DNA from: Dysgonomonas gadei ATCC BAA-286
Lineage (GTDB): Bacteria; Bacteroidota; Bacteroidia; Bacteroidales; Dysgonomonadaceae
Direction of reading: 5' to 3'
Assembly (NCBI RefSeq): GCF_000213555.1
Contig: NZ_GL891985.1
Location: 1-64,000 of the forward strand
DNA: 64,000 bases
Shown here: in pieces, positions 17,048-26,010 of the stretch
How positions within the stretch are numbered: the stretch's first letter is position 1
Layout: every line of letters starts with the position of its first letter
The notes under the pieces: model-generated
What the model saw: the letters and a program-made list of their open reading frames with translations, nothing else
Told to the model about the DNA's origin: nothing
The model's database searches: none
Translations under genes and position numbers: made by a program

Positions 17048-19198
17048 ATGAGTAAGAACAAAGCTCCTCACAAAACTGATAAAAGAAAAACAAAAACAGA
17101 TATCGTAAATAGCGTCGTAAACTTTTTCAATAGAAATTCAACAGAATCATTCAGCCCGAAGCAAATCACAGAAAAGCTGGGATTCAAAAAGCCTGCTGAA
17201 AAACAATTAATTAACAATATCCTCTACAACCTGCTCGAAGATGACTTCATCGTAGAACCTGTACGTGGAAAATATAAATCGAATAATCGCGGACTTTTTC
17301 TTGAAGGCACATTTGAAAGAAGAAGTAACGGAAAGAACTTTTTCAAACCGGATGACGAAAGCAATAATATCTTTATAGCTGAACGAAACTCGGCGCATGC
17401 CATGAACGGCGACCGTGTAAAAATACAAATATTGGCCAAACGCAAAGGACGTGATACGGAAGGCGAAGTACTGGAAATACTCGAACGTAAGCAAACAACC
17501 TTTGTAGGCACACTGGATGTTCAGAAACAATTCGCATTTCTGGTGATGGACAGTAAAATACTGGCTAATGACATATTTATACCCAAAGACAAACTGAATG
17601 GAGGTAAAGACGGGGACAAGGCACTGGTAGAAATCGTGGAATGGCCTCAGAAAGCAAAGAATCCGATAGGGAAGGTATTGGACATACTGGGCCAGGCCGG
17701 AGAGAATAATACGGAAATGAATGCTATCTTAGCCGAATTTGGCCTGCCATACAAATACCCTGAAAAGATAGAGGCTTTTGCCAACAAAATACCGGATGAA
17801 ATCACTCCGGAAGAAATCGCGAAGCGTGAAGATTTCAGAAATACGCTTACATTTACAATAGACCCGCGCGATGCAAAAGACTTTGATGACGCCCTTTCGA
17901 TCAAACAGATAAAAAATGGTCGTTGGGAAGTCGGAGTACACATTGCCGATGTGACACACTATGTTCAGGAAGGCGACATTATAGATAAAGAAGGCGAAAG
18001 CCGGGCCACCTCTATTTACCTGGTAGACAGAACCATCCCTATGCTCCCCGAACGGCTCAGCAACGGGCTGTGTTCGCTTCGTCCGCATGAGGATAAGTTA
18101 TGCTATTCCGCTATATTCGAACTTGATGACGATGCGAATATAAAGAAAAGCAGAATTGCCCGCACAGTCATACATTCCGACAGACGCTTCACATATGAAG
18201 AAGCACAAGACATTATCGAAACAGGTGAAGGAGACTACAAAGATGAAATACTCAAGTTGAATGACCTTGCAAAAAAATTAAGGGGTAAACGTTTCGATAA
18301 CGGAGCAATAGCATTTGACCGCCATGAAGTAAGATTTGAAATAGACGAAAAAGGAAAACCAATCAGTGTATACTTCAAGTATGCCAAGGATTCAAATAAA
18401 CTGATCGAGGAGTTCATGCTTTTGGCCAATCGTACTGTTGCCGAATTTATCGGGAATGTACCGAAAAATAAGAACGCAAAAACATTTGTTTACCGTATCC
18501 ACGACCTGCCGAATGCGGAGAAGATGGAGAACCTTTCTGAATTTATCCGCCGGTTTGGCTATAAAATAAAGGTGGACGGATCGAAAACAAACGTTTCAAA
18601 ATCCATCAATCATTTATTGGATGAGGTAAGCGGCAAGCCGGAAGAAAACCTGATTTCTACCATTGCCATACGCGCCATGGCCAAAGCGATATACTCTACG
18701 GTAAATATCGGACATTACGGGCTGGCATTTGAGTATTACACTCATTTCACCTCCCCTATCCGCCGTTATCCCGATATGATGGTTCACCGTTTACTTACCC
18801 GCTATATGGATGGCGGGCGCAGTGTGAGCAAACAACTTTATGAAAGTAAATGCGAACACAGTTCGGAGATGGAACAACTGGCTGCCAATGCTGAAAGAGC
18901 ATCTATAAAATACAAACAAGTGGAATACATGTCCGACAAACTGGGACAAGTATTCGATGCGGTTATCTCAGGAATTACAGAATGGGGCTTATATGCCGAA
19001 ATCAATGAGAATAAATGTGAGGGTATGATTCCTATCCGTGACCTGGATGATGATTTCTACGAATTCGACGAAAAGAATTATTGTTTGCGCGGACGCCGCA
19101 ACAAACGCACTTACAGTCTGGGCGATCCTCTGAAAATAAAAGTAGCCCGGGCAAATCTTGAACGTAAACAACTGGATTTTGCCTTAGTGGAAGAGTAA
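17048..19198 (+). CDS. rnr: Ribonuclease R
   Basis: A 716-residue 3'-5' exoribonuclease of the RNase II/R family that degrades structured RNA. Order: a basic N-terminus with a winged-helix-like segment (to about 75), cold-shock/OB domains (about 80-230), the RNB catalytic domain with DPRDAKDFDDA (catalytic Asps around D278-D281), and a C-terminal S1 domain (about 630-712). HYGLAFEYYTHFTSPIRRYPD is the family hallmark near the end of RNB. Length is typical of Bacteroidota RNase R. The strong terminator follows 6 nt after the stop codon. Confidence 0.97.
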   Translation: MSKNKAPHKTDKRKTKTDIVNSVVNFFNRNSTESFSPKQITEKLGFKKPAEKQLINNILYNLLEDDFIVEPVRGKYKSNNRGLFLEGTFERRSNGKNFFKPDDESNNIFIAERNSAHAMNGDRVKIQILAKRKGRDTEGEVLEILERKQTTFVGTLDVQKQFAFLVMDSKILANDIFIPKDKLNGGKDGDKALVEIVEWPQKAKNPIGKVLDILGQAGENNTEMNAILAEFGLPYKYPEKIEAFANKIPDEITPEEIAKREDFRNTLTFTIDPRDAKDFDDALSIKQIKNGRWEVGVHIADVTHYVQEGDIIDKEGESRATSIYLVDRTIPMLPERLSNGLCSLRPHEDKLCYSAIFELDDDANIKKSRIARTVIHSDRRFTYEEAQDIIETGEGDYKDEILKLNDLAKKLRGKRFDNGAIAFDRHEVRFEIDEKGKPISVYFKYAKDSNKLIEEFMLLANRTVAEFIGNVPKNKNAKTFVYRIHDLPNAEKMENLSEFIRRFGYKIKVDGSKTNVSKSINHLLDEVSGKPEENLISTIAIRAMAKAIYSTVNIGHYGLAFEYYTHFTSPIRRYPDMMVHRLLTRYMDGGRSVSKQLYESKCEHSSEMEQLAANAERASIKYKQVEYMSDKLGQVFDAVISGITEWGLYAEINENKCEGMIPIRDLDDDFYEFDEKNYCLRGRRNKRTYSLGDPLKIKVARANLERKQLDFALVEE

Positions 19199-19204
19199 AC
19201 ATAT

Positions 19205-19247
19205 AAAACAGCACGCCGGTTTGATGTTAAAACCGGCGTGCTGTTTT
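19205..19247 (+). terminator. Intrinsic terminator after rnr
   Basis: Perfect 18-bp stem (19205-19222 with 19230-19247) around a 7-nt loop, core CAGCACGCCGG / CCGGCGTGCTG, ending in TTTTG. The A-tract on the left arm would allow it to work on the minus strand too. Confidence 0.9.
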
Positions 19248-19320
19248 GCAGAAATACTTAAAACAACTACTTTCGTATTCTGCATACCGTTAACATTATT
19301 TCTAACAGATACATAAGAAA

Positions 19321-20490
19321 ATGACACAAAAACCTTCAGGAAGACTATTGTCTCTCGATGTACTCCGTGGCATCACAATTGCCGGAATGATAATGGTGAA
19401 TAATTCGGGATCAGGAGAGTATACCTATGCTCCGCTAAAACACGTTGCCTGGGATGGACTGACACCTACCGACCTCGTATTTCCGTTTTTCATGTTCATC
19501 ATGGGAATATCCACTTATATTTCCTTGCGGAAATTTAATTTCGAGTTTAACACGCCAACTCTTTTAAAGATTCTTAAACGAACGATTGTCATATTCTTAA
19601 TCGGACTCGGTCTTTCATGGCTCGGATTATCATTCCGTACGTATCACATGCTGGAGCCTGACAATCTGGGATTCTGGGAACGCTTTTTCAGGGCTATAAC
19701 GGACTTCGGGCATCTCCGCACGTTAGGTGTTATGCAGCGACTGGCATTGACTTACGGTGCAGCATCCATCATTGCCATTACCGTAAAGCACAAATACATC
19801 CCATATATAATAGGTACGACATTACTGGCTTACTTTCTGCTGCTTGCCTTCGGAAACGGGTTCGAGAAAAGCGAAGACAGCATTGTATCCATAGTAGACC
19901 AGGCTATATTGGGCATAAATCACATGTACAAAGATTCGGGACTGGCTATAGATCCTGAAGGATTATTAAGCACCATTCCTGCCATAGCCCACGTTCTCAT
20001 CGGATTCTGTTGCGGTGCACTTATTATGAATACAAAAGACAATGACAAACGGATATCCCAGCTATTCATTGTCGGCACGATACTCACTTTTGCGGGATTT
20101 CTGCTCAGTTACGGATGTCCTATCAACAAGAAGATATGGACACCTACATTTGTCTTGGCTACATGTGGTCTGGCCTCTCTGCTTCTTGCTTTATTGATAT
20201 GGATAATCGACATAAAAGGACATCGAAAATGGAGTGTATTCTTTGAATCGTTCGGGGTTAATCCTCTCTTTATATATGTTATGGCCGGAGTGCTTGGCAC
20301 CTTAGCCTATCAGGCAGTATTCCCTTACAATGGGGAATATATCTCGGCCAAAGGGTATATATATTCCGTTCTGTTACAGCCATATCTGGGCGATTATTTC
20401 GGCGCCTTGATATATGCTCTTATTTTTGTAGGTATCTGCTGGGTGGTAGGAAATATTCTTTATAAGAAAAATATCTATATAAAGATATAA
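19321..20490 (+). CDS. HGSNAT-like membrane acyltransferase (DUF5009/DUF1624 type)
   Basis: A 389-residue polytopic membrane protein with about ten helices. The N-terminal RLLSLDVLRGITIAGMIMVNN, then HVAWDGLTPTDLVFPFFMF (candidate active His H41), match the family that includes human heparan-alpha-glucosaminide N-acetyltransferase and bacterial NagX-like proteins. The human enzyme passes acetyl from cytosolic acetyl-CoA to terminal glucosamine across the membrane; in bacteria an amino sugar of the periplasm or envelope is a plausible acceptor. That is family-based inference. It is monocistronic, bounded by the rnr terminator and the palindromic element. Confidence 0.85.
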   Translation: MTQKPSGRLLSLDVLRGITIAGMIMVNNSGSGEYTYAPLKHVAWDGLTPTDLVFPFFMFIMGISTYISLRKFNFEFNTPTLLKILKRTIVIFLIGLGLSWLGLSFRTYHMLEPDNLGFWERFFRAITDFGHLRTLGVMQRLALTYGAASIIAITVKHKYIPYIIGTTLLAYFLLLAFGNGFEKSEDSIVSIVDQAILGINHMYKDSGLAIDPEGLLSTIPAIAHVLIGFCCGALIMNTKDNDKRISQLFIVGTILTFAGFLLSYGCPINKKIWTPTFVLATCGLASLLLALLIWIIDIKGHRKWSVFFESFGVNPLFIYVMAGVLGTLAYQAVFPYNGEYISAKGYIYSVLLQPYLGDYFGALIYALIFVGICWVVGNILYKKNIYIKI

Positions 20491-20623
20491 TTAATTCCAA
20501 TTAGTAGTTAAAGTAATTATTGTAGTATAAAATTGTTGGATTTTTTTCTGCTGCACTTCGTTCCGCTTAAACATTCATTTTGGCATTGCCCAAAACGAAC
20601 CAAAAGGCTAGCGCTCCGCTCCT

Positions 20624-20940
20624 CGGCGACCCAAAACCGTTTCGTCGGCTGAATCAAACAAACGGGCTATCGCCCCGTTTGATTCTACGCCGTCAGCAAC
20701 GGATTGGGTACCCCGCCTGCGTCACTAATGCGCAAGGGCTGACGCACGTGGGGCTAAAGCCTGAAAAGACACAGTTCTGTCGCCGCATCGCGGTAACGGC
20801 CTCGGCCCTCAGGCGGGGTACCCAATCCGTAAAGCGGAGGTGTAGGGCAAAATAGGATAGCTGCTATACACGGCTGATAATCCGGCTATGGATGATTCCG
20901 TATTATTTTGCCCCACCGCAGCTGCGGTTTTGGGTCGCCG
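20624..20940. repeat. GC-rich nested palindromic element
   Basis: Outer exact inverted repeat of 16 nt: CGGCGACCCAAAACCG (20624-20639) with its complement at 20925-20940. Inside lies an exact 21-nt inverted repeat, 20699-20719 with 20810-20830 (core GGATTGGGTACCCCGCC), and smaller hairpins at 20651-20686 (GAATCAAAC...GTTTGATTC), 20720-20745 (GCGTCA...TGACGC) and around 20846-20913 (GGCAAAATA...TATTTTGCC). GC content is far above the flanks. It fills most of the gene-free gap 20491-21191; past it a TACTTTTA near 21119 may belong to the next gene's promoter. An in-phase ORF (20580-20855) shows no protein-like features. Confidence 0.85.
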
Positions 20941-21191
20941 AAGGGATGCAGCCTTGATTTTTGTAACTTTTTATCAAGAAAAAGTTAAGAAAAACAAGCC
21001 GGCAGGCGCGTTAGATAAAATAGAACATTAAATCTCAACTACTGATTCGCATAATTAAGTTATTGCAAAAAACTACCCTGACAGGATAATATTATTTTCA
21101 TGTTCAGGATAATTTCTCTACTTTTAGAACTTTAAAAAGTAACATATACAAACAAATCAGTTTAATCTATTAATTTTTAAAACCTTACACT

Positions 21192-21884
21192 ATGAACAAG
21201 TATTCCATTAAGGCTTTCATTGAAGAAACAGCACAAGACGAGTCGAAAAATGACTTTTTCCAATTAGAAAGTCCCCATATGCTCGAGCTTAACATCAACA
21301 ACCAGACTGTAATGTTGAAAAAAGGAGCAATGGTAGCTTATACCGGAAACGTGAAATTTGAAAGAGAAGGCATGCTGAGCAAAGGTATCGGCAACCTGCT
21401 TAAAAAAACCATGTCGGGAGAAGGTACTACAATGATGAAAACAACAGGTACAGGACGCGTTTATGCAGCCGATGTAGAGAAAAGAGTGCGTATCTTGTAT
21501 CTGGAAAATGAATCGATCAATGTGAACGGCAACGATATCCTTGCACACGAAGAAGGAGTTAAATCGGAAGTGAAAATGATGAAAAGTGTTGCCGGTATCA
21601 TGGGTGGAGGATTATTCCAGGCACGTCTGAGCGGAACCGGACATATTGCCATCACAACTCACGGCAACCCGATGACATTGATCGTGAAACCGGGACAACC
21701 AGTCTTTACAGACCCTAATGCAACAGTTGCATGGTCGGGCAATCTTGCCCCTCAGATGAAAACTGACATTTCTCTTAAAACATTTATAGGAAGAGGTAGC
21801 GGCGAAAGTTTCCAGATGATGTTCGAAGGTGATGGATGGGTTATTATCCAACCATGCGAAGAAGTATATGGAGCTCCTCAGTAA
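21192..21884 (+). CDS. AIM24 family protein
   Basis: A 230-residue soluble protein of the AIM24/YwcD-like family, a beta-rich trefoil-like fold of unknown biochemical role. Recognisable points are LELNINNQTVMLKKGAMVAYTGNV near 28-51, FQARLSGTGHIAITTHG around 143-159, and VIIQPCEE at the end. No signal peptide or membrane segment. It has its own terminator and stands between the palindromic element and hpt. The yeast namesake is a mitochondrial inner-membrane protein, but nothing in the bacterial context defines the function. Confidence 0.88.
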   Translation: MNKYSIKAFIEETAQDESKNDFFQLESPHMLELNINNQTVMLKKGAMVAYTGNVKFEREGMLSKGIGNLLKKTMSGEGTTMMKTTGTGRVYAADVEKRVRILYLENESINVNGNDILAHEEGVKSEVKMMKSVAGIMGGGLFQARLSGTGHIAITTHGNPMTLIVKPGQPVFTDPNATVAWSGNLAPQMKTDISLKTFIGRGSGESFQMMFEGDGWVIIQPCEEVYGAPQ

Positions 21885-21907
21885 ACATTTATTTCAGATA
21901 CTTATAG

Positions 21908-21945
21908 AAACGGGACAACGGAAGTTTTCCCGTTTTTTCTTTTTT
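21908..21945 (+). terminator. Intrinsic terminator after the AIM24 gene
   Basis: Stem AAACGGGA (21908-21915) with TCCCGTTT (21928-21935), then TTTCTTTTTT. Confidence 0.75.
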
Positions 21946-21993
21946 AGACATTTAAAATACCATCATTATGATAGACAATTAACTGATTTATGC

Positions 21994-22001
21994 TACTTTT
22001 G
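21994..22001 (+). promoter_or_regulatory. Probable -7 box for hpt
   Basis: TACTTTTG, 32 nt before the hpt start codon and just after a terminator; no clear -33 partner. Confidence 0.5.
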
Positions 22002-22033
22002 CAGTTTAATAACAATTTAGAGTAAAATCATCT

Positions 22034-22573
22034 ATGAAAACGGTGACTATTAAGGATAAAGAATTTGATCTTTTTCTCACAGAAGAAGTTATAGAAAAAG
22101 CAATTGACAATGTAGCTGCCAGATTAAATAAAGATTTGGCCGGCAAAGACCCTTTATTCATTTGCGTGCTAAACGGTTCGTTTATGTACGCCTCTGAATT
22201 GATGAAGCGTGTATCTATCCCTTGTGAAGTATCTTTTGTAAAGATGTCGTCTTATAAAGGGACTTCTTCAACCGGAAAAATAAAAGAAATATACGGACTG
22301 GAAGAAGACATTAAAGGACGGACAGTTGTCATTGTGGAAGACATAGTAGATACAGGCTATACAATGTCATTGATGCTGGAGCAGTTGGTTTGTGACGAAC
22401 CCGAAAGCATACTGGTAACCACACTTTTACTTAAGCCTGACGCATTAAAACATGATATAAAACTGGATTATGTGGCCTTGGAGATACCCAGCGATTTTAT
22501 CGTTGGCTTTGGCCTGGATTACGACGGATACGGACGTAATCTTCCGGATATATATAAAATAAAAAACTCTTAA
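22034..22573 (+). CDS. hpt: Hypoxanthine phosphoribosyltransferase
   Basis: A 179-residue purine-salvage enzyme that joins PRPP to hypoxanthine or guanine. The PRPP loop VVIVEDIVDTGYT includes E102-D103 and D106-T107-G108; VLNGSF near 45-50 and FVVGFGLDY-like FIVGFGLDYDGYGRNLPDI at the C-terminus complete the family pattern. It precedes adk by 67 nt; both serve purine nucleotide metabolism and probably share transcription. Confidence 0.96.
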   Translation: MKTVTIKDKEFDLFLTEEVIEKAIDNVAARLNKDLAGKDPLFICVLNGSFMYASELMKRVSIPCEVSFVKMSSYKGTSSTGKIKEIYGLEEDIKGRTVVIVEDIVDTGYTMSLMLEQLVCDEPESILVTTLLLKPDALKHDIKLDYVALEIPSDFIVGFGLDYDGYGRNLPDIYKIKNS

Positions 22574-22640
22574 ATATAAATCTTACAGGCCTGCCCTTAC
22601 AATTGTGTAATCCGAGCCTGTAACATGTAACTTAATTAAT

Positions 22641-23213
22641 ATGTTGAATATTATAATTTTTGGAGCCCCAGGCTCAGGAAAAGGCACTCAAAGCGAGAAC
22701 CTCATCAAGAAATATAATCTGGCACACATCTCTACAGGCGATGTTTTACGCGCTGAAATGAAGAACGGAACAGAACTGGGTAAGCTGGCTGAAGGATACA
22801 TCTCGAAGGGGCAACTTGTACCCGACGACGTAGTTATCGGTATGCTGGCAAATGTGCTGGACAGCAAGAAAGATGCTTCCGGAGTTATCTTCGATGGGTT
22901 CCCACGCACTATTGCCCAAGGCGAAGCATTGGAAAAGATGCTCAAAGAAAGAGGACAGGATGTATCTGTTGTTGTCAGCCTCGAAGTGGACGAACCGGAA
23001 CTGATAGACCGCCTTATCAAACGCGGACAACAATCGGGACGGTCAGATGACAATCTGGAAACAATCAAATCCCGCCTCGATGTTTACAAAAATCAAACAT
23101 CTCCGCTAAAAGAACATTATAAAAACACAGGAAAACTTGCATCTATAAAGGGAGTAGGTACTGTGGAAGAAATCTTCGGTCTTATAGCTGAGGCTGTAGA
23201 CAAAGTGAAATAA
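22641..23213 (+). CDS. adk: Adenylate kinase
   Basis: A 190-residue cytoplasmic adenylate kinase (ATP + AMP to 2 ADP). P-loop GAPGSGKGTQ (G8-T16), AMP-binding STGDVLR, FDGFPRT, and a short LID (RLIKRGQQSGRSDDN) with no zinc-binding cysteines, so it belongs to the short-lid class. It sits between hpt and obgE, an order common in Bacteroidales. A hairpin follows the stop codon. Confidence 0.97.
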   Translation: MLNIIIFGAPGSGKGTQSENLIKKYNLAHISTGDVLRAEMKNGTELGKLAEGYISKGQLVPDDVVIGMLANVLDSKKDASGVIFDGFPRTIAQGEALEKMLKERGQDVSVVVSLEVDEPELIDRLIKRGQQSGRSDDNLETIKSRLDVYKNQTSPLKEHYKNTGKLASIKGVGTVEEIFGLIAEAVDKVK

Positions 23214-23227
23214 TATTCCCCAATATA

Positions 23228-23263
23228 AAAGGAAGTTATAGGAACTATCTTATAACTTCCTTT
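23228..23263 (+). terminator. Hairpin terminator or attenuator between adk and obgE
   Basis: Perfect 13-bp stem AAAGGAAGTTATA (23228-23240) with TATAACTTCCTTT (23251-23263), 10-nt loop. The T-tract is short, so some read-through into obgE is likely. Confidence 0.65.
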
Positions 23264-23324
23264 GTTATCTAAATACAAATCAAAAGTTTCCCTTACAATA
23301 CAAGCAGGAGACAACCAAAACAGT

Positions 23325-24482
23325 ATGGCAGATTCAAATTTTATAGATTACGTCAAAATTTATTGCCGTTCGGGCAAGGGTGGTAGAGGATCGACTCACT
23401 TCCGTCGTGAAAAGTACATACCTAAAGGAGGCCCTGATGGTGGAGATGGCGGCGATGGTGGTCATGTGATATTACGGGGCAACCGGAACTTATGGACATT
23501 ACTCCACCTGAAGTTTCAACGCCATATTCTTGCAGGACACGGAGAAAGTGGTTCCGGCAGGTTAAGTTCCGGCAAAAAAGGTGAAACCAAGATAATCGAT
23601 GTCCCTTGTGGAACAGTGGCTTATGATGCCGAAACGGGAGAATATCTATGTGATGTAACCGAAGACGGCCAGGAGGTTATCATGCTGAGAGGTGGTAAGG
23701 GCGGCCGTGGAAACAACCACTTCAAAACGCCAACTAATCAGGCACCACGGTATGCTCAACCGGGAGAACCATATCAGGAACGCAGAGTGATATTAGAGCT
23801 TAAAGTATTGGCCGATGTGGGGCTGGTCGGATTCCCGAATGCAGGCAAGTCTACCTTACTATCGGTAATGACTGCTGCGAAACCCAAAATAGCTAATTAT
23901 CCGTTTACTACGCTCGAACCGAAGATAGGAATTGTCAGCTACCGTGACTACAAATCGTTCGTCATGGCCGACATTCCGGGTATTATAGAGGGAGCAAGTG
24001 AGGGTAAAGGCCTGGGATTACGCTTCCTGCGTCATATCGAGCGGAATTCATTATTATTGTTCATTATAGCTGCCGATGCGGACGACATTCATCAGGAATA
24101 TAGGGTTCTCCTCAACGAACTGGCTCAGTTCAATCCCGAATTACTGGATAAACGGCGGGTACTGGCCATATCTAAATCCGACATGCTGGACGAAGAACTG
24201 ATGGAAGCACTGGAAGCCGATCTGCCGGAGATACCTCATATCTTTATTTCATCCATAACAGGCTATAACCTGGTAGCACTGAAAGATTTATTGTGGCGTG
24301 AACTGAATGCAGACGGAGAATATCAGAAATCATTCAATATAACACATCGCAATCTGGATATAAAGACCGTAGAGTTTGATGAAGAAGATGACTCTATACC
24401 GGAAGATGACTACGAGGAAGAAGACTGGGACGAGGAAGAGGAAGTGGACGGATTCTTCTACGAAGAGGATGAAACAGAATAA
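23325..24482 (+). CDS. obgE: Obg-family GTPase (ObgE/CgtA)
   Basis: A 385-residue essential GTPase linked to late 50S ribosome assembly and stringent response. The Gly-rich Obg domain fills about 5-158, the G domain follows with P-loop GFPNAGKS (G169-S176), DIPGI and switch II, and SKSDMLDE as the base-recognition segment. The start at the ATG encoding MADSNFIDY matches the family; 21 extra in-frame codons upstream (from 23262) overlap the hairpin and are not conserved-looking. The C-terminus ends in a strongly acidic tail of about 50 residues rich in Glu and Asp (for example EEDWDEEEEVDG), longer than in many ObgE proteins. Confidence 0.95.
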   Translation: MADSNFIDYVKIYCRSGKGGRGSTHFRREKYIPKGGPDGGDGGDGGHVILRGNRNLWTLLHLKFQRHILAGHGESGSGRLSSGKKGETKIIDVPCGTVAYDAETGEYLCDVTEDGQEVIMLRGGKGGRGNNHFKTPTNQAPRYAQPGEPYQERRVILELKVLADVGLVGFPNAGKSTLLSVMTAAKPKIANYPFTTLEPKIGIVSYRDYKSFVMADIPGIIEGASEGKGLGLRFLRHIERNSLLLFIIAADADDIHQEYRVLLNELAQFNPELLDKRRVLAISKSDMLDEELMEALEADLPEIPHIFISSITGYNLVALKDLLWRELNADGEYQKSFNITHRNLDIKTVEFDEEDDSIPEDDYEEEDWDEEEEVDGFFYEEDETE

Positions 24483-24520
24483 GGGTATGGACTTTTGATC
24501 CGTCTGCCTCATAATAAAAT

Positions 24521-24557
24521 AAGGCCTGCCGAAAACATCTGGCAGGCCTTAACTTTT
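24521..24557. terminator. Bidirectional terminator between obgE and the convergent small gene
   Basis: Stem AAGGCCTGCC (24521-24530) with GGCAGGCCTT (24541-24550), 10-nt loop; T-rich on the plus side (AACTTTT) and on the minus side (TTATTTTATT). Confidence 0.85.
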
Positions 24558-24566
24558 AATTCATCA

Positions 24567-25106
24567 TCAGGAAAAAGCGTTTTTCGCAGACTTTCTTTCT
24601 CTTTTCAATGATTCTTTCTGCGATTTATAAGTATCTTTCAAAGACTCCAATCTTGCTTTTTTCTCTGATTTACTCAAATTATCATTATCTCCTATGGCAT
24701 CCTTTTCTGCTTCATAGCGTTTTTCAAGAGCGTCCAGTTTATGCTCATATGTATCTCCGATGATATCTTTCAGTCCATCATTTTTTGACATTTTCCCGTA
24801 TTTATTCTCAAATACGTTAACCTGCTTTTTAGTCAGTATTTTCTCTATATCCGATTTATGCTTTAGGGCCAAAGCACGTTTACGTTGCCCTTTTTCATAA
24901 CCCGAAATGATTCTGTCTCGGCCAATTGCCTGAAACTGTTTCTTTACCTCTCTTTTCAATTCCTTGATTTGTGCTGCTTGAGCAGATGAAAGCTGCAAAT
25001 CTTTATAGACCTCTATATTGTTATAATACAAAGATTCATCTCCCGTTTGCGCATATGTCGCAGACGAAGAGGCAAGAATAAATAATAATAACAAAATCTT
25101 TTTCAT
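24567..25106 (-). CDS. Exported small helical protein, Spy/CpxP-like
   Basis: A 179-residue protein. The start is placed at the ATG giving MKKILLLLFILASSSATYAQ, a clean signal peptide with cleavage likely after YA or YAQ; the longer in-frame extension to 25208 is rejected, as it would overlap pgeF and bury the signal. The mature part is almost entirely charged helix (DLQLSSAQAAQIKELKREV, later KKARLESLKDTYKSQKESLKRER), with the LS-x-x-Q-x-x-x-I-x-x-L pattern seen in Spy/CpxP-type periplasmic chaperones of Bacteroidota. The assignment to that group is tentative. It is inserted on the opposite strand between obgE and pgeF. Confidence 0.75.
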   Translation of the reverse strand: MKKILLLLFILASSSATYAQTGDESLYYNNIEVYKDLQLSSAQAAQIKELKREVKKQFQAIGRDRIISGYEKGQRKRALALKHKSDIEKILTKKQVNVFENKYGKMSKNDGLKDIIGDTYEHKLDALEKRYEAEKDAIGDNDNLSKSEKKARLESLKDTYKSQKESLKRERKSAKNAFS

Positions 25107-25152
25107 AACTTTATGTAGTTTAATAAATTCATTATAAGTAAAAAAGCTAATT

Positions 25153-25962
25153 ATGGAATATTTCTCTCTAAATAATATCGGACTCTTCCGCTTCTCTATA
25201 TTTCCCAACTCTAATCTGTTTCATTTTTCATCCAGCATAAAAGGAGGAGTTAGCACAGATACATACAGTTCCCTCAATCTTAGCCTGTACTCAGGAGATA
25301 ATCCTGATCATGTGAAAGAGAACAGAGAACGTATTGCAAATGTAGCGGGCATTTCTGTAGAAAATCTGTATATCCCTTACCAAACCCATCATGACAGAAT
25401 ATTCATTGTAGACGAACAGTTTTTAAACCTTAATGATGAGGAAAAAGAAAAAAAGTTACACGGTATAGATGCCCTTATCACTAACCGGAAAAATATATGC
25501 ATAGGAGTTACTACTGCCGACTGTGTGCCGGTATTGATATACGACCCGCACAAAGAAGTATTGGCTGCCATTCATGCGGGATGGAAAGGTACTGTTGAGC
25601 GGATTGCAGAAAAGACCGTGATAAAAATGACTGAACATTTTGGCTGTAATCCCAAAGACCTACTTGCAGGCATAGCGCCATGCATATCTCAGGAACGCTT
25701 CGAAGTGGGTGAAGAAGTAGTAGAAATCTTTCAGGAAGCAGGTTTTCAAATGGAGGATATTGGTTACCGGAACACCGCGACCGGAAAAATGCATCTGAAT
25801 CTGCAGCAGGCAAATAAACTTATTTTGAATGATGCAGACATACCTGTTCAGAATATTGAAATTGCAAATCTCTGTACCTATTCGAATCCTCAGCTATTTT
25901 TCTCTGCCCGACGTCAGACTATTCACTCAGGACGAATGGTTACAGGTGGTATATTAAGATAA
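25153..25962 (+). CDS. pgeF: Peptidoglycan editing factor PgeF (YfiH/laccase-domain protein)
   Basis: A 269-residue cytoplasmic protein of the multicopper-polyphenol-oxidase/YfiH family. Metal-ligand motifs are present: QTHHDR near 78-83, TTADCVPV with Cys124, and IHAGWKGT with His141. Family members have been reported as purine nucleoside phosphorylases or adenosine deaminases and, in E. coli, as a factor that keeps wrong amino acids out of peptidoglycan precursors; which applies here is not decidable. The start is 47 nt from the divergent Spy-like gene, so the two share a short divergent promoter region. Confidence 0.92.
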   Translation: MEYFSLNNIGLFRFSIFPNSNLFHFSSSIKGGVSTDTYSSLNLSLYSGDNPDHVKENRERIANVAGISVENLYIPYQTHHDRIFIVDEQFLNLNDEEKEKKLHGIDALITNRKNICIGVTTADCVPVLIYDPHKEVLAAIHAGWKGTVERIAEKTVIKMTEHFGCNPKDLLAGIAPCISQERFEVGEEVVEIFQEAGFQMEDIGYRNTATGKMHLNLQQANKLILNDADIPVQNIEIANLCTYSNPQLFFSARRQTIHSGRMVTGGILR

Positions 25963-26010
25963 TTATTTTGTATTTTTGTTATCTGATAAACTTTTTAGAA
26001 TAAAAAACGA

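Noticed and set aside
20580..20855. 91-residue plus-strand ORF within the palindromic element
   Set aside because: The predicted protein is low-complexity, basic and mirrors the inverted repeats; the base pattern is explained by the palindrome, not by coding constraint.
22578..22622. Terminator between hpt and adk (TTACAGGC...GCCTGTAA)
   Set aside because: The arms pair over only 8 bp around a large loop and there is no T-run, so support is too weak to list.
24567..25208. Longer 213-residue form of the Spy-like protein
   Set aside because: The extension overlaps the start of pgeF and would place the signal peptide internally; the ATG at 25106 gives a clean signal.
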